NCBI RefSeq assembly: GCF_030252345.1
Contig: NZ_CP126980.1
Location: 3,053,501-3,117,500 of the forward strand
Direction: 5' to 3'
Source of the DNA: Actinoplanes oblitus
Lineage (GTDB): Bacteria; Actinomycetota; Actinomycetes; Mycobacteriales; Micromonosporaceae
Length of the DNA stretch: 64,000 bases
Shown: positions 1-8,300 of the stretch, one piece after another
How the letters are laid out: each line of letters starts with the position of its first letter
Position numbering within the stretch: position 1 is the stretch's first letter
Notes under the pieces: generated by a model
Databases searched by the model: none
What the model saw: only the letters and a program-made list of their open reading frames with translations
Told to the model about the DNA's origin: nothing
Made by a program: the position numbers and the translations under genes

Positions 1-1
1 T

Positions 2-592
2 CGCGTCTCGGAAGCCCACCTCGCCGCCCGCCGCCAGCAGATCCTCGACGCGGCGGTGCGCTGCTTCGTGCGCAACGGCTTCCACCAGACCTCGATGCAG
101 GATGTGATCAAGGAAGCCGATCTCTCGGTCGGCGCGTTCTACCGCTACTTCAAGAGCAAGAACGAGCTGATCATGGCGATCGCCAGCACCAAGATCGCCG
201 AAGTCACCGGCACCCTCGATCGCCTGCTCGGCCTGGACCCGATGCCGCCGCTGGAGGTCTTCCTCGACGAGGTGATCACCCAGGTGGAGGCGACGCTGAG
301 CGCTGATCAGGCGGTGCGGATCGCGGTGCAGGTGTGGGGCGAGGCCACCTATGACGATCAGGTCGCCGAGGTGGTCCGGGACGTCTACGGCCGGATCCGG
401 GACCGGATGGTGCGGGCCGCGGAACGCGCCAAGGCCACCGGCCAGTTGCCGGCCGACGCCGACGCGTTCGGCGTGGGGTCCGCGATCTTCGGGTTGATCC
501 AGGGCTACATCCTGCAGCGCGTCCTGATCGGCAACATGGACCGCCGAACCTACGTCGACGGGATCCGCGCCCTGCTCCGCGCCGACCGTTGA
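2..592 (+). CDS. TetR family transcriptional regulator, 5' partial
   Basis: The frame is open from base 2, so the true start lies left of the window; 196 residues are visible. The N-terminal helix-turn-helix is recognisable (QQILDAAVRCFVRNGF, then DLSVGAFYRYFKSK), followed by a helical ligand-binding domain of normal TetR length. It should act as a cytoplasmic ligand-responsive repressor, probably of its own promoter or of a neighbour outside the window. It runs convergently with the next TetR gene, 57 bp away. The GTG at 56 is internal to the HTH and is not the start. The ligand cannot be read from the sequence. Confidence 0.9.
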   Translation, partial: RVSEAHLAARRQQILDAAVRCFVRNGFHQTSMQDVIKEADLSVGAFYRYFKSKNELIMAIASTKIAEVTGTLDRLLGLDPMPPLEVFLDEVITQVEATLSADQAVRIAVQVWGEATYDDQVAEVVRDVYGRIRDRMVRAAERAKATGQLPADADAFGVGSAIFGLIQGYILQRVLIGNMDRRTYVDGIRALLRADR

Positions 593-649
593 AAGATCAA
601 AACCAGTTTCGGGTACGGCCGGAGCGACGTCCCGCCCGTGGTCCGTGGG

Positions 650-1207
650 TCACGCGGCCGGGATCAGGCGGCGGATCGCGGCGGTGAGGCCGGGTGCGTC
701 GAGGTCGCTCTCGGTGACCAGCGCGCGCAGGATGATGCCGTCGAGCAGGGCGCAGACGTCGCGGGCGGCGGCCGCGCCGACGGCGGGCTCCAGGATCTCC
801 GGCAGGCCGTCCATCCAGGTTTCGGCGAGTGGCCGCAGCGCGGCGTCGCGTGCCGCGGCGACGCACAGCTCGTACTCGATCCGGACCTGCCGGCGGTCGG
901 CCAGGTACTCGCTGGTCAGCGTGGTCAACTCGGCCGGCAGGTCGGATGCGGCGGCGAGCCGGCCGGCCCACTCGTCCAGATCGGCACGCATCGCGTCGGC
1001 GGCGTGCCGCAACCCGGCGGCGATGAGATCGTCCAGGGTCGGGAAGTAGTAGGTGGTCGCGCCGAGCGGCAGCCCGGCCCGGGCCGCGACCGCCCGGTGC
1101 GTGGTCCGGCCGACGCCGGACTCGGCGATGACCTCCATGGTGGCCACGGCCAGCGCGGCACGGCGCGCCTCCGGATCGCGGGTCCGCTGAGTGCGGCGCG
1201 CGGTCAC
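650..1207 (-). CDS. TetR family regulator, likely controls the SMR pump
   Basis: With the GTG at 1207 the product is 185 aa. It has an N-terminal HTH (TMEVIAESGVGRTTHRAVAA, then GLPLGATTYYFPTLDDL) and a helical effector domain. That GTG has a good GGAGG 7 nt upstream. The frame stays open to a TTG at 1327 that overlaps the pump stop codon and also has GGAGG upstream, which would add 40 low-complexity residues encoded by the tandem repeat. The gene lies directly downstream of the SMR transporter in the same direction. The natural inference is that it represses that pump through the palindromes at 1669-1700 and is released by a cationic drug. Confidence 0.85.
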   Translation of the reverse strand: MTARRTQRTRDPEARRAALAVATMEVIAESGVGRTTHRAVAARAGLPLGATTYYFPTLDDLIAAGLRHAADAMRADLDEWAGRLAAASDLPAELTTLTSEYLADRRQVRIEYELCVAAARDAALRPLAETWMDGLPEILEPAVGAAAARDVCALLDGIILRALVTESDLDAPGLTAAIRRLIPAA

Positions 1208-1210
1208 TGC

Positions 1211-1340
1211 GCCTCCGCGCTGGTCGGGTCCGGCGTCGGGATGCTGACGGGTGGGGTGCGCGCTCGACGCGCCTCCGCGCTCGTCGAGCCCGGCGTCGGG
1301 GCTGTGCTGGACGGGGTGCTCGGTCAATGTGCCTCCGCGC
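1211..1340. repeat. 60-bp tandem repeat, three copies, spanning the SMR stop codon
   Basis: The 10-mer GCCTCCGCGC recurs at 1211, 1271 and 1331, exactly 60 bp apart, with similar flanks in each unit. On the minus strand every unit offers a GGAGG Shine-Dalgarno-like sequence. The outermost copy contains the last codons and stop of the SMR gene, and the innermost copy supplies the ribosome site for the TetR GTG at 1207. The array therefore looks like triplication of the pump 3' end, which moved the regulator start away from the pump. Confidence 0.85.
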
Positions 1341-1653
1341 CGGTCAGGTTCAGCATCACCACGCCGGCGATGATCAGGGCGACGCCGCCCACCTTAGCGA
1401 GCGTGACCGGTTCGTCGAGGAACAGTGCCCCGATCACGATGATCGCGGCGGTGCCGACCGCCGACCAGATGGCGTAGGCGACGCCGACCTGGATGCCGCC
1501 CTTGATCGCGTGGGACAGGGCGACGAACGAGATGGCGTAACCAGCGAGGACGGCGAGGGTGGGCCAGAGCCGGCTGAAGCCGTCGGTGGCCTTCATCAGG
1601 CTGGTGGCGAGAAGTTCACTCCCGATGGCGAGAGCGAGAAGGACGTACGGCAC
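1324..1653 (-). CDS. Small multidrug resistance (SMR) efflux protein
   Basis: The product is 109 aa with four predicted membrane helices. The membrane-embedded glutamate typical of EmrE/QacC-type proton-coupled drug antiporters is present in ALAIGSELLATSLMKATDG, and the family segment GVAYAIWSAVG follows. The inner-membrane protein should export quaternary ammonium or other cationic compounds as a dimer. I chose the GTG at 1653 because AGGTG lies 7 nt upstream and gives the usual family length. An ATG at 1668 abuts the operator and would add five residues. It appears co-transcribed with the TetR gene that follows. Confidence 0.85.
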   Translation of the reverse strand: MPYVLLALAIGSELLATSLMKATDGFSRLWPTLAVLAGYAISFVALSHAIKGGIQVGVAYAIWSAVGTAAIIVIGALFLDEPVTLAKVGGVALIIAGVVMLNLTGAEAH

Positions 1654-1668
1654 TGCTATGCACCTCAT

Positions 1669-1700
1669 CTTGTACGTTCGTACAAGTACGATCGTACAAG
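1669..1700. promoter_or_regulatory. Double palindromic operator in the SMR/lyase divergent region
   Basis: CTTGTACGTTCGTACAAG (1669-1686) has 8-bp inverted arms around TT. It runs directly into TACGATCGTACAAG, whose core GTACGATCGTAC is a perfect palindrome. Two overlapping dyads of this kind suit a TetR dimer pair. The site ends 15 bp before the SMR GTG, so binding would block transcription start. The adjacent TetR protein is the likely ligand. The lyase gene starts at about 1733 on the other side and may share control. Confidence 0.7.
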
Positions 1701-1732
1701 AAAGTCGCTCGGAAGTCTGCGATCATTTTTCG

Positions 1733-2830
1733 GTGGCTGAGGATGTGCGAGCGCGGCGGATCGCCGCCATGCGGGGATGTGACCGGCTGCTGGCCGGGGT
1801 GCGGCCGGCGACCGTGCGGGAGCGGCTGGCCGAGCTGGGTGAGGTGGCCGGGCCCGCGCTGATGCCCGACTACTACGGGGACGGGCTGGTCGCCGAGCTG
1901 GAGGAGCGGGTCGCGCGGCTGCTCGGCACCCCGGCGGCGGTGTACTTCCCGACCGGGACGATGGCGCAGCAGGTGGCCCTGCGGTACGGCGCGGAGCTCA
2001 CCGGGCTGCGGACGGTGGCGCTGCACCCGCTCGGGCATCAGGAGGTGCACGAGCGCCGGGCCTACGCCGACCTGACCGGGCTGCGCGCGGTCCACCCCAC
2101 CACGGCGCCGCGGCATCCGACGGCGGCGGAGATCGCGGCGCTGGACGAGCCGGTCGGCACCGTGGTGTTCGAGCTGCCGCTGCGGGACGCCGGATTCGTG
2201 CTGCCCACCTGGGCGGAGCTGACCGAGGCGGCCGGGGCGGCGCGGGCGGCCGGGGCCCGGGTGCACTTCGACGGGGCGCGGTTGTGGGAGTCGACGCCGT
2301 ACCTGGGACGGGGGCTCGCGGAGATCGCCGGGCTGGCCGATTCGACGTACGTCTCGTTCTACAAGACGCTCGGCGGCCTGAGCGGGGCGGCGGTGGCCGG
2401 GACCGCCGCCTTCGCCGGATATGCGCGGGCCTGGCGGCATCGGCACGGCGGGCAGGTGTTCCAGCAGTGGCCGGCGGTGCTGTCCGCGCTGGCCGGGATC
2501 GACCGGGAGCTGCCGAGAGTCCCGGAGTACGTGCGGCACGCCCGGACCGTGGCGGCGGCGCTGGCCCGGGTGCCGGGCGCGATCGTTCATCCGCAGCCGC
2601 CGCACACCCACCAGTTCCGGCTGTGGCTGCCGTACCCGGCGGAGCGGCTCAACGAGGCGGCGCTGGTGCTCGCCGAGGAGGAGAAGGTGTGGTTCGCCGG
2701 TGGCTGGCGGCACGCCGAACTGCCGGGACATGCGATGGCCGAGATCAGTGTGCTGGCGCCGGCCCTGGAATGGTCCGCCGACGAGGTGACCGAAACCGGC
2801 CTGCGCCTGGTGGACCGGATCCGGCCCTGA
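1733..2830 (+). CDS. PLP-dependent beta-eliminating lyase / threonine-aldolase-like protein
   Basis: About 365 aa of fold type I PLP enzyme. Visible landmarks are MPDYYGDGLVAELEERVARL near the N-terminus, PTGTMAQQVAL (cofactor pocket), VHFDGARLWES (aspartate for the pyridine nitrogen) and SFYKTLGG with the Schiff-base lysine. These match the threonine aldolase / beta-eliminating lyase family (cytoplasmic amino acid cleavage). The substrate is not certain because the domain is divergent. The start is uncertain among GTG 1733, GTG 1745 and ATG 1769; none has an ideal ribosome site. It is divergent from the SMR pump across the palindromic operator. The 3' end lies in a tandem duplication. Confidence 0.85.
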   Translation: MAEDVRARRIAAMRGCDRLLAGVRPATVRERLAELGEVAGPALMPDYYGDGLVAELEERVARLLGTPAAVYFPTGTMAQQVALRYGAELTGLRTVALHPLGHQEVHERRAYADLTGLRAVHPTTAPRHPTAAEIAALDEPVGTVVFELPLRDAGFVLPTWAELTEAAGAARAAGARVHFDGARLWESTPYLGRGLAEIAGLADSTYVSFYKTLGGLSGAAVAGTAAFAGYARAWRHRHGGQVFQQWPAVLSALAGIDRELPRVPEYVRHARTVAAALARVPGAIVHPQPPHTHQFRLWLPYPAERLNEAALVLAEEEKVWFAGGWRHAELPGHAMAEISVLAPALEWSADEVTETGLRLVDRIRP

Positions 2831-2950
2831 CCCCGGTGGCCGCGGGCCGGGCTCACCACCGAGGGGACCGGATCCGGCGCTGAGCCCGGTGACCGCGGGC
2901 CGGGTTCATGACCGGTATGGGCGATCGGGTGACCTCCGGCCGGGTTCAAG
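2812..2950. repeat. 53-bp tandem repeat spanning the lyase stop codon
   Basis: GGACCGGATCCGGC followed by CTGA occurs at 2812-2830, where it encodes the end and stop of the lyase, and again at 2865-2883 with one substitution. The following 34 bases of both units are also similar (GGTGNCCGCGGGCCGGG core). A third, degraded unit runs to about 2950. The second copy retains a non-functional copy of the stop codon. Confidence 0.8.
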
Positions 2951-3007
2951 ATTGATCAACTGGGTACAGGAAGGGTGTCCCGTTATCACCGGATGCAGGA
3001 GGCTCTG

Positions 3008-3403
3008 ATGACCGCAGTCGCGAACCCGGCCACCGTTCAGGAATGTCTGCGGGTCGGCGCCGGCTTCTCGCAGGGGGATCGGAACTGGCTCGCCGAGCAG
3101 TTCAGCCCGCTCGACGCCCGGCTCGCCGCGTTCCACGCCGACGCCACCGAGCTGGAGATCATGGTGAAGGACCGCGCCGCCCGCGGTCAGAAGGTGACCC
3201 TCGAGTGCTGGATCGGCGGTCGCGAGAAGATCGTCACCACCTCGTCGGAGGAGGACCTGCACGCGGCGATCATGGACGTCCGCGACGACCTGCGCCGCCG
3301 TCTCAACGACGCGAAGACCAAGCAGGAGCCGCGGCACAACCGCCACCTGCGCGAGGTCCCGCAGGTCGCCGACGTCCCGGAGATCATCGAAGCCCCGGAG
3401 TGA
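3008..3403 (+). CDS. HPF/RaiA-like ribosome-associated protein
   Basis: 131 aa. The central stretch (ELEIMVKDRAARGQKVTLECWIGG, then DLHAAIMDVRDDLRRRLNDAK; quoted in two parts) shows the beta-beta-alpha pattern and the final basic helix of the S30AE domain found in hibernation factors. The acidic C-terminal tail (DVPEIIEAPE) is unusual. The expected role is binding the small ribosomal subunit to slow translation in stress or stationary phase. The start is fixed by AGGAGG at 2997-3002, 5 nt before ATG 3008; the frame extends 11 codons further upstream without a ribosome site. The protein lacks the long C-terminal dimerisation domain of long-form HPF. Assignment to the family is by pattern, not a clear motif. 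Confidence 0.65.
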   Translation: MTAVANPATVQECLRVGAGFSQGDRNWLAEQFSPLDARLAAFHADATELEIMVKDRAARGQKVTLECWIGGREKIVTTSSEEDLHAAIMDVRDDLRRRLNDAKTKQEPRHNRHLREVPQVADVPEIIEAPE

Positions 3404-3443
3404 CCGGCGTGGGGACGAGTCCGGGCGCCGAGGTGCCCGGATC

Positions 3444-4052
3444 TCACCCGGTCAAGGGTTTGCCCAGGTAGGTGAGCGGGCCCGGGTCGGGGACCGGTAG
3501 CTCGGTGAAGCCGAGACGGTCGTAGAACCCGCGGGCCCGCACGTTCGAGGTGAGCATGCCGAGGTGTACGCCCGGCGCCCCGGCGGCAGCCGCCGCGCGT
3601 TCGAACGCGGCGATCAGCCGGCGGCCGAAACCCTGTCGCTGGTAGGGCGGGAGCAGGTCGATGTGCAGGTGCGCCGGCCACGCCGCCAGCTCCGGCACGA
3701 TCATCCGCTCCGGCCAGAAGTGCAGCGCCACCATGTCCTGCTCGGGAGTTCGCGGCGGGGGCGGCGGCACCGGGTACTTGTCGCCGATCAGCGGGATCCA
3801 CTCGTCCCGGTAGCGTTTCACGAACTCGGCCGTGTCCGCGGTCCCGACCACGTAGCCCACCGCGTCGCCGCCGTCGTCCAGCACGAACGCGAGTTCCGGC
3901 GCCAGGTGCACGTAGGGTCCGGCGAACAGGTCACCCATCAGGTCGTCGGTGGAGTACCGCCCGCGGGCGTCCTCGCCGGCGTCGGCGGTGCGGACACAGA
4001 TGTCGTAGACCGCGGCCAGATCGGCCGGGCGGTAGTGGCGAATCTCAGGCAC
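3444..4052 (-). CDS. GNAT family N-acetyltransferase
   Basis: 202 aa. The acetyl-CoA pyrophosphate loop is seen as LPPYQRQGFGRRLIAAFERA, and the C-terminal strand-helix MLTSNVRARGFYDRLGFTEL closes the GNAT fold. A proline run (YPVPPPPPRTPEQ) is inserted near residue 95. The enzyme should transfer an acetyl group to an amine of a small molecule or protein; its substrate is unknown. It starts at GTG 4052 with no ribosome site, and a TAGCGT -10 hexamer (4059-4064) sits just upstream, so the mRNA may be leaderless. A perfect LacI-type palindrome covers the promoter. Confidence 0.88.
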   Translation of the reverse strand: MPEIRHYRPADLAAVYDICVRTADAGEDARGRYSTDDLMGDLFAGPYVHLAPELAFVLDDGGDAVGYVVGTADTAEFVKRYRDEWIPLIGDKYPVPPPPPRTPEQDMVALHFWPERMIVPELAAWPAHLHIDLLPPYQRQGFGRRLIAAFERAAAAAGAPGVHLGMLTSNVRARGFYDRLGFTELPVPDPGPLTYLGKPLTG

Positions 4053-4068
4053 CCGAGCACGCTAGGCC

Positions 4069-4084
4069 GTGGAAGCGCTTCCAC
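4069..4084. promoter_or_regulatory. Perfect LacI-type operator upstream of the GNAT gene
   Basis: GTGGAAGCGCTTCCAC is a perfect 16-bp palindrome with the central CG typical of LacI/GalR operators. It lies between the expected -35 and -10 (TAGCGT, 4059-4064) of the minus-strand GNAT gene, a position that would block RNA polymerase. The closest candidate ligand is the LacI protein encoded at 4181-5140. A related site is at 15916-15929. Confidence 0.75.
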
Positions 4085-4180
4085 CGCAAGAGGCCGTGGT
4101 GAGGGAGGCCGGGTGGCCGTGGTGGAGAGGCCGGGCGGTTTCGGCCAGAGCGCAGCGCGGAAGACCGGGCGGTCCCGGTG

Positions 4181-5140
4181 TCAGGCCGTGGCACGGAAGA
4201 CCGGCGAACTGGGGAACAACGTCACCGGCACCACCTCCCCGAGCGCGCTCCGCACCGCTGCTGCCGCGATCTCCTCCACCGGATGGGTCGCCGTGGACAG
4301 CGCCGGAGAGACCGCGCTCGCCAGCGGGACATCGTCGAAACCGGTCACCGCGACATCGTCCGGCACCCGGATGCCGAGCCCGGCGAGGGCCTGCAGCGCA
4401 CCGAGCGCGGTGGCGTCGCTGACCGTGGCGATCGCGTCGGTGTCCGGCCAGCGACGCAGGACCGCCCGGGCCGCGACCCGCCCCCGGGCACTGGTGAAGT
4501 CGCCCCGCACGATCCGGGCCGGCAGCCCCGCCGACCGGGTCAGCTCCCGATAGGCCGCGACCGGCGCCGCCGACGCCGCCAGCCACGCCGGCCCGGCGAT
4601 CAGCGCGATCCGGCGACGGCCGAGCAGGTACAGGTGGGTGAGCAGGACCCCGACGCCCGCCGCGCTGTCCACGTCGGCGCCGCCCGCGCCGATCACGGCG
4701 GTGCGGCCGCGCAGGCGGGGCGGCAGGGCGGCCGGCATCGCCCGGTCGTGCCCGGCCAGCACCAGCGCGGCGAGGCCCCGGTCGCCGGCGAGCTCGTCGA
4801 GGTCGGCGGCGCAGTCCAGGCCGACGTGCCGCAGGGCGACGCCCATCGCGTACGGAAGCAGTGCCGCGGCCATCGCGGCCGTGGCCCGCGTGACGAACGG
4901 ATCCCGCAGGATGTCCGCGCGCTCGTCCCGCACCGCGAAGACCACCCGGCTGCCGGAGCCGCCGGCCAGCTGCCGGGCCACCGGGTGCGGCCGGTAGTCG
5001 AGCTGCTCGGCGGCGGCCAGCACGGCGGCCCGGCTGGCGGGCGAGGCCGGACCGGAACCGGACAGCACCCGGGACGCGGTGGCCGGCGACACCCCGGCCC
5101 GCCGGGCCACGTCGGCCAGTCCCGCTCGCGTCGTTCGCAT
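4181..5140 (-). CDS. LacI family transcriptional regulator
   Basis: 319 aa. The N-terminal HTH is clear (GLADVARRAGVSPATASRVL), with hinge helix YRPHPVARQLAGG, followed by a periplasmic-binding-protein-like effector domain ending with VTGFDDVPLASAVSPALSTA. The ATG at 5140 starts exactly at the conserved HTH and has GGGGG 3 nt upstream. It is divergent from narG across 175 bp, but nothing ties it to nitrate respiration. The perfect palindrome at 4069-4084 just beyond its 3' end and the similar site at 15916 are its most likely targets. The inducer is probably a sugar, which is inference. Confidence 0.9.
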   Translation of the reverse strand: MRTTRAGLADVARRAGVSPATASRVLSGSGPASPASRAAVLAAAEQLDYRPHPVARQLAGGSGSRVVFAVRDERADILRDPFVTRATAAMAAALLPYAMGVALRHVGLDCAADLDELAGDRGLAALVLAGHDRAMPAALPPRLRGRTAVIGAGGADVDSAAGVGVLLTHLYLLGRRRIALIAGPAWLAASAAPVAAYRELTRSAGLPARIVRGDFTSARGRVAARAVLRRWPDTDAIATVSDATALGALQALAGLGIRVPDDVAVTGFDDVPLASAVSPALSTATHPVEEIAAAAVRSALGEVVPVTLFPSSPVFRATA

Positions 5141-5206
5141 GGCCCCCAGTGAACCCGAGCCGGTGCCCCGCCGGCCAGGCACGGTGTCCCGGGTCCGGGC
5201 CCCGGG

Positions 5207-5224
5207 TTCGGGACTTTGGTCCCA
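5207..5224. promoter_or_regulatory. DosR/DevR-like hypoxia box upstream of narG
   Basis: TTCGGGACTTTGGTCCCA contains GGGACTTTGGTCCC, which closely matches the published mycobacterial DosR/DevR consensus (TTSGGGACTWWAGTCCCSAA). It sits 92 bp before the narG GTG, a normal distance for activation by this response regulator. A related box precedes narK at 13179. The implied control is induction by low oxygen or nitric oxide; no dosRS genes are in the window. Confidence 0.75.
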
Positions 5225-5315
5225 GCCGGCGCGGGACCGCCGCCCTGGAGACCGGGACCCGTGATCGACGAGTGTTGAGCGCGAGCCACCCGTCACCGAC
5301 CTGGGAGTGCCCGAC

Positions 5316-8300
5316 GTGTCACCCGAACCCGCAGCCCCCTTGCTGGCCGCGCGCCGCTTCCTCACCCGGGAGACGGTTGCCGACCACGGCCGCACCCTGC
5401 ACCAGGTCAGCGACAACGACTGGGACGCGTTCTACCGCGACCGCTGGAAGTACGACAAGGTCGTCCGCTCCACCCACGGCGTGAACTGCACCGGCTCCTG
5501 CTCGTGGAACGTGTTCGTCCGCGACGGCCTGATCACCTGGGAGCACCAGGCCACCGACTACCCGGGCACCGGCCCGGACGCCCCGGACTACGAGCCCCGC
5601 GGCTGCCCGCGCGGCGCCTCCTTCTCCTGGTACGAATACTCGCCGTCCCGCGTCCGCCACCCCTACCTGCGCGGCACCCTCGCCGAGATGTTCCGTGAGG
5701 CCCGCGAGCGGCTCGGCGACCCGGTGCTGGCCTGGGCGGAGATCGTGGAGACCCCGCTCAAGGCCCGGGCCTACAAGTCCCAGCGCGGCCGCGGCGGTTT
5801 CGTCAGGGCGAGCTGGGACGAGGCGATCGAGATCGCGGCGGCCGCGCACGTCTACACCACGAAGACCTACGGCCCGGACCGCGTCGTCGGCTTCTCGCCG
5901 ATCCCGGCCATGTCGATGGCCTCGTTCGCGGCCGGCACCCGCTACCACGCGCTGCTCGGCGGCACCCTGCTCAGCTTCTACGACTGGTACGCGGACCTCC
6001 CGATCGCCTCCCCGCAGATCTGGGGTGACCAGACCGACGTGCCCGAGGCGGGCGACTGGTGGAACGCGACCTATCTGATGATGTGGGGTTCGAACATCCC
6101 GGTCACCCGGACGCCGGACGCGCACTTCCTGGCCGAGGCTCGCTACAAGGGCACCAAGGTGGTCGCGGTCAGCCCGGACTACGCCGACAACGTGAAGTTC
6201 GCCGACGACTGGCTGGCGCCGCACCCCGGTACCGACGGCGCGCTGGCCATGGCGATGGGCCACGTGATCCTCAAGGAGTTCTTCGTCGAGCGTCAGGTGC
6301 CCTACTTCCAGGACTACGTCCGGCGGTTCACCGACCTGCCGTTCCTGGTGACCGTCGCCGACGGCAAGGCGGATCGCTTCCTCACCGCCGCCGACCTGGG
6401 CGATCCGGACGGATCGCACAAGACGGTGCTGCTCGACTCGGCTACCGGCGAGGTGGTCGTCCCCAACGGTTCGCTCGGTTTCCGGTACGCCGAACCGGGC
6501 CGCTGGAACCTCGACCTCGGCGACGTCGTCCCGGCCCTCGGCATCCCCGGTGACGAGACGGTGGAGATCGAGCTGGCCCGCTTCGACGTCGGCGAGACCG
6601 AGGGCGGCGCCACCGTCACCCGCCGCGTGCCGGTCCGCCGCGTCGGCGAGCACCTGGTCACCACGGTGTACGACCTGGTGCTGGCCCAGTACAACGTCGG
6701 CGGCGAGGACGATCTGCACACTCCGGCCTGGCAGGAGCGGATCACCGGCGTACCGGCCGCCCTGGCCACCCGGATCGGCCGCGAGTTCGCCCGCAACGCC
6801 GAGCGCAGCCGTGGCCGCTCGATGATCGTGCTGGGCGCCGGCGCGAACCAGTGGTTCCACTCCGACATGACCTACCGCGCGTTCATCTCGCTGGTCACCC
6901 TCACCGGCTGCCAGGGGGTGAACGGCGGCGGCTGGGCGCACTACGTCGGCCAGGAGAAGGCTCGCCCGGTCACCGGCCAGCAGCACATGTCGTTCGCCTT
7001 CGACTGGCAGCGCCCGATGCGGCACCAGGCCGCCACCCCGTTCTGGTACCTGCACACCGACCAGTGGCGCTACGAGCGGGTCCCGGCCGACGAGCTGGCG
7101 TCGCCGCTGGGCACCGGCCGGTTCAAGGGGATGGCGTTCGCCGACACGGTGGCCGCCGCGCAGCGGATGGGCTGGAGCCCGGGGCACCCGTTCTTCAACC
7201 GCAACCCGCTCGAGCTGGCGGATCTCGCCGCGGCCGCCGGCAAGCCGGTCCAGGACTACATCGTCGAGGAGCTGCGGGCCGGCCGGCTGACCCCGGTGGC
7301 CGAGGACCCGGACGATCCGGCCAACTTCCCGCGCTGCCTCACGCTGTGGCGGGCCAACCTGCTCGGCTCCTCCGGCAAGGGCAACGAGTACTTCATGCGG
7401 CACCTGCTCGGCGTCGAGGGCTCGGCCACCGCCACCGAGTGCGGTCCCGGCGAGCGCCCCCGCGACGTCGCCTGGCGCGACGAGGCACCGATCGGCAAGC
7501 TCGACCTGCTCACCGCGATCGACTTCCGGATGACCAACACCGGCCTGCACGCCGACCTGGTCCTGCCCGCCGCCACCTGGTACGAGAAGCACGACATCTC
7601 CACCACCGACATGCACCCGTTCGTGCACTCGTTCAGCCCGGCGGTGGAGCCGGCCGGCGAGGCGCACACCGACTACGACACGTTCCTCGCCCTGGCCGAC
7701 AAGGTCAGCGAGCTGGCGGTGACGCATCTCGGCACCCGGACCGACGTGCTCGCGGCGCCGCTGCAGCACGACACCCCGGACGAGCTGGCCATGCCGAGCG
7801 GGCGGGTCCGGGACTGGAAGGCCGGCGAGTGCGACCCGGTGCCGGGCCGGACCATGCCCAAGCTGGTGACGATCGAGCGGGACTACACGCAGCTCGGCCG
7901 GAAGATGCGTACGGTCGGCCCGCTCCTGGACGAACTGGGCACCACCACCAAGGCCATCACCGTCGACGTGCGGCCCGAGATCGCCTACCTGAAGCATCAG
8001 AACGGGGTGCTCGACGGCCGTCCCTCGATCGCCACGGCCGACCGGATGTGCGAGGCGATCCTGGCCCTCTCCGGCACCACCAACGGGCGTCTCGCCCACG
8101 CCGGCTTCGAGGAGCTGGAGAAACGTACCGGGCAGAAGTTCACCGACTACGTCGAGGGCCACCAGGACGACCGGATCACCTACGCCGACACCCAGCGGGC
8201 GCCGCAGCCGGTCTTCACCAGCCCGGAGTGGTCCGGCTCGGAGAAGAACGGCCGCCGCTACTCCCCGTTCACCATCAACGTCGAGCGGCTCAAGCCCTGG

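Noticed and set aside
2952..2959. TTGATCAA as an FNR/CRP-type site before the HPF-like gene
   Set aside because: It lacks the four-base spacer of an FNR site and the extended flanks of a CRP site. The short palindrome can occur by chance.
5233..5246. Second DosR-like box before narG
   Set aside because: Only 8 of 14 positions agree with the strong box at 5210, so it is not distinguishable from background.
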